From Epiperipatus broadwayi (taxonomy: Eukaryota > Onychophora > Udeonychophora > Euonychophora > Peripatidae), in contig JAQFVV010012512.1 of the NCBI GenBank assembly GCA_028023455.1, positions 126,001 through 190,000 on the forward strand: a DNA stretch of 64,000 bases. Direction: 5' to 3'. Shown here piece by piece: positions 40,101-52,943 of the stretch. The translations under genes and the position numbers were made by a program. How positions within the stretch are numbered: position 1 is the stretch's first letter; every line of letters begins with the position of its first letter. Under the pieces are notes generated by a model. That model made no database searches. It was given only the letters and a program-made list of their open reading frames with translations, and had not been told where the DNA came from.

Positions 40101-42160
40101 TGTTGTTTTGACTATGTTAGTTAGGATCATTGTCGGTGAAGATTTGATAAATTTATAGGAAAATTTTACAAGATAGTGACTTGGTAGTAATTTTGAAAGA
40201 ACATGAAAACAATGAGATATTATTAATGTAGGATTTATTATGAGAGTAGGAATAAAATTTTATAATCTTATTAAGTATACAGGTACAGTTAACAAAGCCA
40301 TGTAGCTGGTATATTTTATCTGTGGGCAGTGTTTATTTTATGTTGAATAATGATGTTATAAAAAGCTGAAATAATAGCTTTGACATCGTTATTGGTAGTG
40401 GAGGTCATTAGACAAATAGGTCATGCCTCTATTTTATTGATACACTGTGCCATGATGTTCATCTAATATGTATTATTGAGTGAGACTCTAGTTTCTTCCC
40501 TATGCCTACACATCTATTCGCTATTACATTGCACAGTATCGTATTTTTAAAAGGAAATGATAAATAATTTAGAATATATGGACTGTTATTTAATGAATAA
40601 GATAGGTTTGTTTACTTATGAGGATGAATAGAGTCAATGCAAAATGTAATTAAAAAATCAAATGGAATTAAATAATAAAGAATCAATGAATATGTTCGAT
40701 AATTTATTTTGAAAATAAAAATAAATTTCATCAATGAATGTAAATGAAGTGAAGTTGCTCTGGAGTTTTAAATAACTTCAAATATTTTAATTTTATAAGT
40801 ATTGCATATTTTTCAAAATAGATAATGTCGTATAATAATATGATTAGCAATGATGTCCACGTATTTTATTAATAAACCAACATTGGATATTTTGTGTATA
40901 ATAATAATAATAACATTGAAAAATTATTTAGTGATAAGATACATATTCGAAATGTTATTTTTGTATTTTCCACTTTATGCTTTAATGTATGTTTAAAGGA
41001 AGTATATTATAATGATATTTAGTAAGAGATAATATTTAGAATTAATGTAAAGTAATTGCATCTTTATTATAAAATTTGACAAAGATGGAAATAGAAAATT
41101 GTATTTTTTTTAAGTCGGAGTAAAGACTTTAAATTTATGTTTATTTTATTAGTTTACGATGAATAATAGATTTATAATGGTGCAAGACTTAATGTACAAA
41201 TTGTAAATAGATCATTGTTTATTTTATTTTGTTATAATAAAAATTTTGTTAAACTTGTTTTTCAAAATTTGTGTGTTAAGTTGATTTCTTTCCCATTCTA
41301 CAATATTTTAAAACCACAGAATATTTTGAACCAAAACATAACATTTTGCACAGAAATAAATAAAAGTATTATTTTAAGAATTATAATATTTTCTTAAGAT
41401 TATTTATTTATTTAATTACATTTTACATTATTTTTATGGTCATAATTTAATTATTATAATAATATAAAGAATTATAACGTTATCCATTGCCACAAATATA
41501 TTTTTGGATTATAAAATACTATCACATATTTATCCAAGATCATATGAAAGATAAAAGAGTATGTTATATTATTTCTTTATTATTATCATGGTGAATAAGA
41601 ATTATAGTGGAGGAAAAGTTTTGTAAGATTAAATCATACAATAAATATTATTATTATTATTATTATTGTGATTAGTTAGGTGTGGTGGAGTATGATATTA
41701 AATCCCTTATCATGATTTACTACAGTAATTTTGATTGACTTAAATTAGTTTGAGAACCTGAGATTTATCTCGTTTAAATTATTTTGAATAAAAGGATTAA
41801 GATTTATTTATGAGTGTAATATTAAAGATTATTATTTTGAAGTCGTAAGAATACTATAGATTTATTATTTGAGATAGTAATAGAGGGGATAGTGTTCTTA
41901 TGCCATTGAGGTAGTATCCTGTGTGAATATTGGCTCAATGTATTCTATATTACTACTTGTATCTCACTTCCAAGTCTCATGATTTTAATAAATATTTATT
42001 TATTTATTTTATAAACTAATTTGAACTAGTAGAATAATTAATGTAGAGTAATTTTGTTTGTCAATTATATGCATTTAGCCGAGCATAATCATTAACTGAG
42101 CTAAACCCATTTTATCTTAATATTATATTTCCCGGATGTGAGGGTACAACCGGTAAGGTT
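37160..42160. other. Non-coding AT-rich region
   Basis: Five kilobases with no frame I recognise and no long repeat. It contains (ATT)7-type runs near 41649-41667 and a short ATTT run near 41992-42010. Short frames at 38422-38622 and 41215-41397 have no family features. Confidence 0.6.
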
Positions 42161-42163
42161 AGA

Positions 42164-42182
42164 ATATATATATATATATATA
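42164..42182. repeat. Short (AT)n run
   Basis: It lies at the left edge of repeat R2. Confidence 0.8.
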
Positions 42183-42470
42183 AAGAATACAGTGATACAA
42201 ATATTCACTGAACATGAGAATCACATAACATGTCCTTGAGTTCGAAATCCGTAATAGTTGGAGTAAACTACAATACATAGATGAAAAATTAAGAGTAGAA
42301 TCAGTAGTTATTTAAATCTTATTCTTTTCTCTCTTAAGTATGAGTTTAATATAAGAAGGTATGCATGAAAGTAGATAATAAGGATGCACTTTATTTTACT
42401 CATCAGAAGAAAGACATTCACCTTTGTGCACACCATGGGTAGACTGTCCTGTTACGTTCGAGTACATAAG
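42178..42470. repeat. Dispersed repeat R2, copy 1
   Basis: About 290 bases alignable with 60531-60808. Shared blocks include TTAAGAGTAGAATCAGTAGT, TTATTTAAATCTTA, AGTATGAGTTTAATATAAGA, AGGTATGCATGAA and TACTCATCAGAAGAAA. The pair ends alike (GACTGYCCYGTTAC). There is no coding capacity; it is likely a SINE or miniature element of unknown type. Confidence 0.8.
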
Positions 42471-44080
42471 AGTATAATTATCTGCTCATCCCATTACATT
42501 TGACAACCAAAGAATTAGACATCAATCTGACATCATATTGTATCTGGTAAAATTGATGTAATGATTAATTGCATTACAAAACCTGAAATCATTATAAATC
42601 TGATCACATACATAAGAAGTATTCCATTACAATATATATATATATATATATATATAATAGTAAATCATTCACTTATATAGTGTTAAATACCTATCAAGCA
42701 ATTACTAGAATATAAAAACATGAAATATCTAAATTTCAATATTGATCATCCTATTGTGTTATTTCCTAGTTAGTTAGTTATCTTTCAGGTAAACAAAGAT
42801 GTCTTTTTTTTTTTGATTAGTTTTTGTAAAAGATGAAATAAAATTCTGCCTTGAAGATAAAAGATTAAATGAAAAACTAACATCTATATATAATAATTAA
42901 GAAGTAGTCAGTGGATGTTTATTTTTACTTACTTCCAGTGTTTTCTTAATATAAGTCACAGCTGAGAATGTATAAAAATGTGGAAATTGATAACGTTCAA
43001 ACTGAAAACAAAAACATACCAAATTAAGGATATTTATTAAATTATCCATTTAAAAATAAATATATATTTAATATATTTTGTCAGAATAGTTTTTATTTAC
43101 TTTGAACAATAATGCCCTAAAAACCAAAAATATTTCATTTTCTTGGACTATAAATTAGTTTGTTATATTTAGCATGAAATAAAAAAGAGGATACACATTA
43201 ATAATATAATTAATTTTATCACTAGTTTTAATTAATTCAATTACTAATTTTAACTATTGAAATTGGACTACTTAATACATGGATAAACCCTCTTTTATTG
43301 TGTTATACATATATACCAACTCAAATTGAGCTCCAAGGAAAAAAATATTTTGTTGTCGTTTTATTGCATGACTTCTCAAATTAAATAAAAGTATTTTTAT
43401 AATATATATTATTTTGATTTTTTTAGTTATGAAATATTTTGTAGCAGAAATTTTGTAACTATTTATATTCAAATGTGCATATTGAGAATGTAAACAACAC
43501 CCCTTTATATCTAGGTTTTCAAATGAAATTCACATATGTTAAAAATTGTTTACAATATTTTTTTGTTTACGAAGGCAATATTTTATAATATATATCATAG
43601 TTAAAAATTAAAGAAATTTAAGATTCCATCCTTCATTTGCTTTCTTTCTGAAATACTACAGTTACAAACGCTGATATAACTCTTAAATTTCTTTATCAAT
43701 ATTTAGATCAAATTTAATGGGCATGTCAATAATTCATTAAAATAGTAAAAAGTAGTTTGTTTGTTTGAAAACTTATTCAAAATCTCTCATGTATAAATTT
43801 ATTTATGTCTTCTATTGACAAAGTTATACTCTTTTAATATTCAATTTTTATCTGCATGTTAACTCAGTGTTAATAAATATGATTTATTATATATAAATTC
43901 AAATATTTTAAATTTTCAAACTTATATCATATATTGATGGAATGTTTATATTTCATTGTGACCATAAATATAAATTGTCTTTATATATGATGGCTCCACA
44001 AACTCTTTTGTTCCATTAGCACAATTTTTTTAAAATAATTATTTGTTTTAAAAAGCCATTAATTATTTGTAATTCAGAAC
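42471..44080. other. Non-coding AT-rich region
   Basis: One (AT)n run at 42632-42655 and a T-run near 42806-42814. No protein or RNA gene recognised. Confidence 0.6.
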
Positions 44081-44265
44081 CTCTGCATATACTTTGTGTT
44101 TTTTTGAAGTTTTGTGATGATGGTGTTCTAGCTGTATTTTTATATTGGACTATTTCCATCATCTAATGTGTGTGTTGAATGTCTTTAGAAAAGTTTAATT
44201 TTAGTTAAATATTCCAAATGCATTCAACTGTTAGTAATATCACAGCAAACAGGTTAGTATATGCA

Positions 44266-44303
44266 CAACGTTTTGAGAGGTATTTTTCTCCCCTCTTCAT
44301 CAG
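44266..44303 (-). ncRNA. Hammerhead-related motif, intact first box
   Basis: Minus: CTGATGA, stem II AGAGG...CCTCT (5 bp, 11-base loop), then CAAAACGTTG where GAAAC..GTY is expected. Stem III would be the palindrome ACGT. The conserved G before AAA is absent, so activity is doubtful unless a register shift restores it. Confidence 0.5.
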
Positions 44304-44308
44304 GTGTT

Positions 44309-44345
44309 GCTGAAGAGGGGAGAAAAATACCTCTCAAAACGTTGT
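44309..44345 (+). ncRNA. Hammerhead-related motif, mirror copy
   Basis: Same stem II and CAAAACGTTG end, but the first box is shortened to GCTGA at the palindrome centre. Confidence 0.4.
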
Positions 44346-44510
44346 TCATATACTAACCTGTTTGCTGTGATATTACTAACATTTGTTTGCTGTGATATTA
44401 CTAACAGTTGAATGCATTTGGAATATTTAACTAAAATTAAACTTTTCTAAAGACATTCAACACACATATTAGATGATGGAAATAGTCCAATATAAAAATT
44501 CTGCATATAC

Positions 44511-45430
44511 CTTGTTTATATTTTATATTAACAAAATAGCTTTTTAGTATTTTTTAATAATAAAATAATTACACTAATTAAGTCATATTATATATATTAT
44601 ACTTTATTATATAGTTTGATAATTACGGATTTAGTTAAGTTTATTTAAGAGAAGAAATTTTAAATTTTCATTCTTAGTTTGTTTATTCAATAAATTTTAA
44701 AAGCCATTAAAATGTACTGCACTTACAATCGAGAAAGTTGCTTTAAATAATATCATTATCTGAAGTTTATTTACAATTAATTATTTTGGTGTGTAATAAT
44801 ATCTTTTTAACAATTATTATTTTTTATGCATTTTGTTTTTCTTAGATTTGGACTATGGCATAAAATAGGGATCAAATAGTTTTTTTTTTAGCTAGTGAAC
44901 ACACCCTAGTTCACATCCAGCGAGAAACGTTTTACTAAAATGTGTAAAAAGACAATGCATCTTAAAAAGAATAATATCATTCCTGACAATGGAAAATTTA
45001 TTTAGAAAAAATATATAAAATAATAGAAAAGCATAATAAAAAAGATAGATAATATTTTTATTAAAAATATTTTTCACAAGTCAGCAATTACATGTGATTT
45101 AAAATTTTCCCTGCATTTTCAAAAAGTTGTACTAATGTACACATTTATAACAGATTGGTACTTTGGTATTATTCCCGCTATGATGCATTACTATGATAAT
45201 ATTTTATTCTAAGTTTATGATAGGTTTATGATAATATGTGGACAAACTTAATCAACATAAATTGTCTGCAAATATTGTGGAGGCATTGTTTTAGACGTAT
45301 CACAAAGTTAGAATAATATGTCAGCAAATATAATAGATCATAATACATGTAATATGATAAACAAGTTGAGGCATATATTCATTATAGAAAAAGAGCAAAA
45401 CGACTTCACAAAACAAATATTAAATATTTT
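44511..45430. other. Non-coding AT-rich region
   Basis: Nothing recognised on either strand. Confidence 0.6.
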
Positions 45431-45550
45431 TTGGTAGCTGAGAGGTCAGCACAGCTGCCTTGCAAGCAGTTGCTTGCAGACAGTTGTTGCGGGTTCACTT
45501 CCCGGCCGATGCTTTGACATATGAAAAAAAAGAGAAAAAAACGAAAAAAA
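45431..45550 (+). mobile_element. tRNA-derived SINE, copy 2
   Basis: tRNA-like 45431-45512: TTGGTAGCTGAGAGGTCAGC, anticodon arm GCTGCCTTGCAAGCAG, a variable region TTGCTTGCAGACAGTTG, and T arm with GGGTTCACTTCCCGG. It is followed by TTTGACATATG and an A-rich tail. Same family as 16575-16681; it lacks the first few acceptor bases. Confidence 0.85.
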
Positions 45551-45583
45551 AAACAACAACTTTATAATAATTGTTTTAGTCAA

Positions 45584-45667
45584 GCATTGGTAGCTGAGAG
45601 GCAGCACAACTGCCTTGCAAGCAGTTGCTTGCAGACAGTTGTGGGTTCACTTTCTGGCCAATGCTTT

Positions 45668-45670
<3 letters not shown>
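45584..45670 (+). mobile_element. tRNA-derived SINE, copy 3
   Basis: tRNA-like 45584-45664 with a perfect 7-bp acceptor stem GCATTGG / CCAATGC, D arm around GCTGAGAGGCAGC, anticodon arm ACTGC-CTTGCAA-GCAGT (TGC, Ala-like), an enlarged variable region and T arm with GGGTTCACT. The tail TTTGACATATAT leads into the 77-base (AT)n array. It lies 70 bases after copy 2 in the same direction. Confidence 0.85.

Positions 45671-45747
<77 letters not shown>
45671..45747. repeat. (AT)n microsatellite at the SINE tail
   Basis: Begins directly in the SINE tail ACATAT, so it probably expanded from the tail. Confidence 0.95.
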
Positions 45748-45750
<3 letters not shown>

Positions 45751-45899
45751 GTACATAAACGTTTACCAAATAAAACATAAATATAATAAAATTTAACAAG
45801 AAATGTATTTTTAAAATAAAAATAATATTTACAAATGATAATAATCACTGTGGTGATCACCGGGTGAATTAGTGTGTGTAATGTGTTCCAACATGGAAA

Positions 45900-46850
45900 A
45901 GAAAGGATCTTGTTTAAATATTCACTTCCACATGAATTCAGACAAATATAAATTGGGATATTGACATCCTGCTTCTATATTTTTTATTTACCCATTTGAT
46001 CAAACCTCAACATTCCAATATTGTGTGTGTGCACATTGGATACGGGTCAATAAAGTTATATATATATGATTAACAGAAAAGGGAAAGGGTTCATAACTAA
46101 CAGCTTGCAATTCCTCTGTTTTATAGAATTTCCAGCAATAAGAGTAACCTGTAGACCTTTCCTTTACATTTTCTTTGATGGTTTGCATGAGAGTGATCAT
46201 CATCCTGTTTTTAATTTTAACTATGAAGTATTCTCTCATCTTCCTAAAATTCCACTAAATATCCACTGTTCTGTAAGCACCCTTCCAACTTGGTTTTTTC
46301 ATTTTGCAAAGAGGCTTTCATCAATTTTAACAATTTTATCCAGACCTCTGAATTTTCAATTTTCTGTGTGTAACAACATCCATGAATACCCTCCACATCG
46401 GTTTTGGTGGCTATTTCCAGCTAATTAACTCATCATTCAATAGAAGTAAATTGTCATGACCAGCTATATACGAATCATAGCACAGTCCTGAACTTCATTT
46501 TTGATCCCTCAAACTATGTTCCCTTATGAAATACTATTTTTTCTGCAATCTGTAGAGTAATACCACCATGGGTTATCCACAATATGTATATACATCTTCC
46601 TATCATGGCCATTATCACACAATTTTTTTTGATGGTGGGAGTCAATATTTCTGTAGAAATTGATTGCTTCCTCTTCTGAAACAGATAATTGCCAAAGTTT
46701 TATATTCATTTTGAAAATTACTAAAATCACAAATCAAAAAATGTTCAAAATCACAAAAAATCTCAGTGAAAGGATCACAGTATTGGCACAAATAATGTAA
46801 TAGCACAAAAGAGAGTGATAGCATAAAATCCCACAGGTCAGCATCTACAT
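45900..46850 (-). mobile_element. Merlin-type DNA transposon remnant
   Basis: The minus-strand transposase debris covers most of this stretch. I could not see a clear pair of terminal inverted repeats, so the outer limits are those of the protein similarity. Confidence 0.6.
45985..46824 (-). pseudogene. Merlin / ISXO2-like (IS1595-type) transposase, broken
   Basis: A DDE transposase, which would cut and paste its element. Minus-strand pieces in order: LWQLSVSEEEAINFYRNIDS, WYYSTDCRKNSIS (the Cys/CRK region that precedes the catalytic core in ISXO2-type proteins), and KIVKIDESLFAK (first catalytic Asp, typical VEIDES.FGK) at about 46350-46310. The next pieces are LTEQWIFSGI (usual GQWVFGGI), REYFIVKIKNR, and STGYSYCWKFYKTEEL, where the second Asp of the usual SDCWKAY is Tyr. 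Then come FSVNH and CAHTQYWNVEV, the usual GAHTN.IE..W region. At least six stops and two shifts are present. The run of colinear motifs makes the family call solid even though it is dead. Confidence 0.8.
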
Positions 46851-48350
<1,500 letters not shown>

Positions 48351-48351
48351 T

Positions 48352-48842
48352 AATGCAAAGTGACAGGTTGGTTGTATGTAAAAAAGAATTCTCCTTTAAA
48401 TATCACTCTAGATCTAATATAAAAAACAAAACAATGTGGTTTACATTTATGGATGTAAGAAATCATAGTCCAGCAAACTTTTCAATTTTCTTACTTATTA
48501 TAATAAACCCCTCCACTAGTACATTATGTAATGTAATACAATATTTCAATGGATGTTTTAGATGGAATTGTGTTTAATATGTGGAGTTATTCACATATTT
48601 CAAATATTTTCGTACATTAAAAATATTTCCATCTCAAACATCCATTAAACATATTGTATGCCATTCATAACCTACCAATGGAGTGGTTCATTATAATAAA
48701 TAAAATATTGAATAGTTTGTAATACTTTAATTCATTACACTCATAGAGGTAAACTGCAGTGCTATGTTCTCTATATTAGATCTAGAATGACATTTAAAAA
48801 AGGATTCACCTTTTAAATGCAATCAATCTGTCAGTTTATATT
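48352..48842. mobile_element. Foldback element with diverged arms
   Basis: Arms 48352-48565 and 48629-48842 are reverse complements at roughly two thirds of positions. Blocks such as CTAGATCTAATATA, TTATTATAATRAACC, CTCCA and TCAATGGATGTTT-like match at equal spacing. The loop is 63 bases. The reading frame in the left arm (48353-48577) is not preserved in the other arm, so it is not coding. Confidence 0.7.
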
Positions 48843-49914
48843 AGTTCTTCGTCTGGGACTCTTTGTTCTAGATTAAGTACTTTCTAATTAAGTTACTTAT
48901 ACATAGATAACTCCTTACATTAAAAATATTTTCATCTATAACAGCCATTAAAATATTATATTAAACATAATATTTATGTTTTCTATAGAAATTTATGGAA
49001 ACATAGTTTCAAAGAAGGCAACATTTAATACAGAAGCAACTAACTTATTGCAAAAAATATGTTTCTATTGATCAAATCTGACAGCATCAGCATCTTGACA
49101 GACCAGTTGAAATAACATAAACATAACAAATAACTATTTAAGCACAGTTGTGACATCCATAATGTGATTAACACTCATATTTAAACTTTTATATTAAATT
49201 GTGAGATTATTTAAAGAAAACAGAATTACTATTTTGGATGTGATCTCACCCAGTCTTCCATGCAGCTGGTAATGTCAAACTGATGTATAGGAACAAACAT
49301 TTATAAGGGATTAGTTGATTTTTCATCAAATTCTGCTATACATAAGCTTGTAAATTTCTTATATATTTCTGTAGGAGGCAAAAACAAATAATAGTGTTTA
49401 TAGATTATGTATGTAAGTGGTATTTAATATATTAAGAATAACCCATTGCAACTGTCTATATATAACTGAAGTGCCATCTATCTTCATACATGGCAATGCA
49501 TTTTAAAACAAAAAAGGATATATCTTAACTTTTTTTTTCTTTTCTTATACTTGGAGAATTGTTTACATTGACTTTACTATACAGGATAATTTTTCAACCA
49601 AGCAGAAATTTATCTCTAATATTTTTAAATTTATTAATATATTTATCTGGTAAGGATAACTTTTTTTTCCATTTTTAATATTGCCATGGTGATTCAATAA
49701 TTATTATCAGTAATAAATAAAAGTTAGAGTGCTAAATATTATAATGTAATGTTTTGTCTTTATTTCTTTTCAACTGTCTACATATCATTTAATTTCAAAA
49801 CATTAAATAAAAAATGGTTAGCACTTAAAATTTTTATTTATTACATAATACTATTATGTTATTCATAATTGGGAAGATGCACTAAATGTATATTTTCCAC
49901 ATATATATGTCAAT
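48843..49914. other. Non-coding AT-rich region
   Basis: A second partial copy of the foldback loop edge (CTTACATTAAAAATATTTTC near 48915) is the only repeat seen. No protein recognised. Confidence 0.55.
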
Positions 49915-50228
49915 TATGTTTTACTAAAGGTTGTGATAATGGTGTTTTAGTTGTATTTATATATTGGACTATTTTCATCAGCTAAGATGAGTATTCAATG
50001 TCTTTAGAAAAAAATAACTTTATTTAAATATTCTAAATACATTTGACTGTTAGTAATACCACACAGTGTAGTACATGCACAACTTTTTGACAGGTTTCAT
50101 TGTCTCCTGTTGTGTAGTATTGCTGGCCTGACCAATGACAGTAGTAGCATGGGATTCAAACCTGAATCCCTGGATTCTTGAGTATTGAATTTTAATGTTA
50201 TGCTCTAGCCAACTGAGCAATCTTGCCA
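49915..50228 (-). mobile_element. tRNA-headed element with hammerhead-derived body (SINE family H, full copy)
   Basis: Minus strand, about 314 bases. Head 50228-50143: A box TTGCTCAGTTGGCTAGAGC and B box GGTTTGAATCCC. Body: GGCCAGCAATACTACACAAC, AGGAGACAATGAAACCT, GTCAAAAAGTTGTGC, then ACTAACAGTCAAATG, a TTTAAATAAAG stretch and TCTAAAGACATTGAATACTC. 3' end: AATAGTCCAATATATAAATA, then ACACCATTATCACAA. The same body without head is the palindromic unit at 44.1-44.5 kb, and the same head-plus-body order occurs at 28056. This is therefore a dispersed family. The B box here is close to consensus, so the head is the best preserved. Confidence 0.8.
50143..50228 (-). ncRNA. tRNA-like head of SINE family H
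   Basis: D arm GCTC..GAGC is intact and the T loop GTTTGAATC is close to the tRNA consensus TTCRANYC. The anticodon arm (TTAAAATTCAATACTCAAG) is degraded. Confidence 0.75.
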
Positions 50229-52920
50229 CAGGCATCACTCTGTAGAAATTTCATATAATAAGTAAGACATTTCTCTTGATATCTTCACATTTTCCTAAGA
50301 GCAATGCATATTAGTGGTTTTCATTCATTATGTATAATCACATTACATTGACATATGGGATTGTTTTCCATTGTCATGTGAAAGGATTGGATCCAAACTC
50401 TATCCAAGTTTCATGCCTTATTTAGCACTAATCTGAGATCAAACCTGATCTCTACCTTTTTAATAGTAAATTTGTTTAACGGACAGTTTATATTCATACA
50501 CACAACAAGCCTATTTTTTTCTTTCTTTAGCCTTGTTATATTCATTTAATAGTGAACGTTTTAATTTTACTCTAATTTCTATAATAAGGTTTAAATAATG
50601 TTAATTCTAATAAAATAAGATTTATTTATTACATATTTTTGTGTGTGGATATTATATATATGCGCGTATTTTAAATATTAATAGTAAAGTCCGCTAAATA
50701 GATTTGCTTAAAAACTACTTATATTTTTCTATTAAATTTTAGTGATTAAAAGTCACATTCTTTTGGATAAATCTGGAAAGTCACGTAGGCTACTCAATAA
50801 AGGGACTTATTTTAAATTAATTTTATTTTATCTTAGTAATCCATTTTTGCAAACTAAAAATGGATTCGTAATAAAAGACTTAAAAGATTTATCAGAAGAG
50901 TGTTTCTTAGAATCACAATAGAGCATATTAATTTTAAATGAATGGACAGAACCATGCCTGAAGCTATGGAAAGAAAGAATATCCTGGAGCAATGCTAAAA
51001 TAGTATAAATACCCCCCTCCCCCAAAAAAAAGAGAGTGATAGGGATCAGATTACTATAGTGAACGAGTTGCAGTTTGAATCTATGTCGGCCTATTTTATG
51101 ATTTAATGTACGCAAAAATGTAGGCTAAGGTCGGGGCGCATAGATGTTGTTCCCCGAACCATTCCCATTAACATTAGTATGCTACCGTAAAACCATCTAA
51201 TGCCTCCTGAAATCATAAAGAGAACTGTTGGAGAATGAACTTTGCTGAATAATAAAAAAAAATAGCTAGATATTTCATCGATGGAAAGGTGCCTCATTTC
51301 ACTCTCCAAAGGGAACTTGCAAGCAGTTATGAAACCTACACGTGAAAGGACTTGTTGGAAGGTAATATTATCGCCAAAAGAATTTTTTCTAAAATATATA
51401 ATTAGCTTTTCTTGTTTTAAATGGCTTTCGTAACATCAATAATTAAATATTGCTACCTATCCTAGATAAACACATTTCATAATATATGTAAAACCTATGT
51501 ATCTTTTGTAATTTTACTTTTGTCCTTGCTCTCTATAAGATTAATACAATTTTACTAGTTTCTCTTAAAATTGCTTTTTATTTTTTAGTTCTTTTCTTAT
51601 GGCAGTTTCCTATTATTTATTAATTTATGATTTAAAATATTTAAGTATTTATGTGCCAAGAAATCTAATTTGGTGAATTGAAACCTTCCTTAATATTTTC
51701 AATCGGCCCGTGATTGATTGGTCGATCTAACGCTCTCCCAAATGAGCGAGTATTTGTTTAGCTCATTTTTATTCACCGAGTTGGAATTACTTTATTAAAC
51801 ATAATCTGATAATACCTATACTTCATAAATGTGATCTGTCAATAAGATGAATATTGCGTTTTATTTTGTTATTAGAGCACTAATTCGAGTTTGTGAGAAG
51901 GAAATGAATATTTATCGCAATAGATTTTAGTATGCTTTGATGAGCTATTAAAAAGGGTTTTCAATGAAATTTGCATTTGGGAAATCTCTAAATAAAAGGG
52001 AGTAATTATTTTTATTGTTATTTAGTATGACATTATAGTCGTGATTGTTTTATTCCAATTTGATTTTGAAAGAGTTCAAGTCGCTACGCTTTGACAATTA
52101 TTTTAGTATTTAATTTAAGTAATGGATGTGAATAAATCGTCTACTCCATTAATATAGGCATTGCTGACGTAAGCAAATTATTCTAAGTTCAATGAACTCG
52201 CTATTATTTTAATAAATGTATTTTAGGAAATCTAAGCTAATGCAGATTTCCATTCTTCAGGATTCTCATAGTCGGACTGGAAGGCTCAAGGGTCGCTACT
52301 TCATTTCTCCTTATGTCCGAGGAAGCTCTCTCTCCAGGTTGCGATCTGCGAAAATGCAGAGTGACCATTTTGTTCTTCAAATATAATGGCGAAATTTGCA
52401 TCAATCTTATCGATGTTTTTATTCCTGCTATGTCAGTTCTGCTTTCGTTCTTGAGATCTATCAATTTCTTTTAAAGTTGCCTCTTAGGTCATGGTGAAGT
52501 GAGATATATCAAAATCAAAGTGATTTATTATTTGTTTAGTTATCTTTTTTAATATTGGTAACCTGCTTGATTTATAGCGATTCCTTTTTAATAGCGAATT
52601 CCTAAACGTACGCAATATTTTATACAAAATGCGTTATAGAAAACTCATGTTTTAATTATTGATTTATTTGTTAATCGTTTCACGTTAAGGCATTATATAT
52701 ATTTTTTTTAAAAAACATATTGTAGATGTATAAATCGAATATTCATTTGTGAATGATATTATTTTGTGTTTATAAAATATTAATTTTATTAATAATAAAT
52801 TAGTGCATCTGATAGCAATGAGTTATATATAGTTTACAGATCACTACCTCATTGGTACATATGGAAATAAATAGTATATATGATAATTTTCAAGATGAAT
52901 TATAAAAAAAATCAAGAAGA
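50229..52920. other. Anonymous region, partly less AT-rich
   Basis: No named element. 50990-51320 and 51660-52470 have higher GC and unique-looking sequence. A minus-strand frame at 52464-52237 encodes a basic stretch (KNKMVTLHFRRSQPGERASS, then NEVATLEPSSPTMRILKN) with non-repetitive codon use. Two minus frames at 51309-50828 overlap each other. These could be exons or unique promoter-proximal DNA of a host gene, but no splice structure or family motif supports a call. Confidence 0.35.
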
Positions 52921-52943
52921 AACTAAAAGGACATGAATAAGAA

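Larger units (their letters stand above)
44082..44510. mobile_element. Palindromic SINE family H body with target-site duplication
   Basis: TCTGCATATAC occurs at both edges (44082-44092 and 44500-44510) and extends as a near match for five more bases, a likely target-site duplication. Between them two copies of the same body lie in inverse orientation (44136-44303 minus, 44309-44499 plus) around a 5-base centre. Each has a hammerhead-like segment next to the centre, then ATATACTAACCTGTTTGCTG, TGATATTACTAACA, and a tail through GACATTCAACACACAT to ATAGTCCAATATA. The minus copy runs further into ACACCATCATCACAAAA, the 3' end seen also at 49915. The plus copy has a 26-base tandem duplication near 44360-44408. 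Confidence 0.85.

Noticed and set aside
45521-45860. Two frames ending in alternating Tyr-Ile
   Set aside because: They read through the (AT)n array and the SINE copy.
46066-46428. 120-codon plus-strand frame
   Set aside because: It is the antisense of the Merlin-type transposase remnant, whose motifs are on the minus strand.
48353-48577. 74-codon frame
   Set aside because: Lies in one arm of a foldback and is not preserved in the other arm.
52600-52930. 5' LTR of the gypsy element
   Set aside because: Compared by eye with the sequence after 57668; no shared blocks, so no LTR pair can be claimed.
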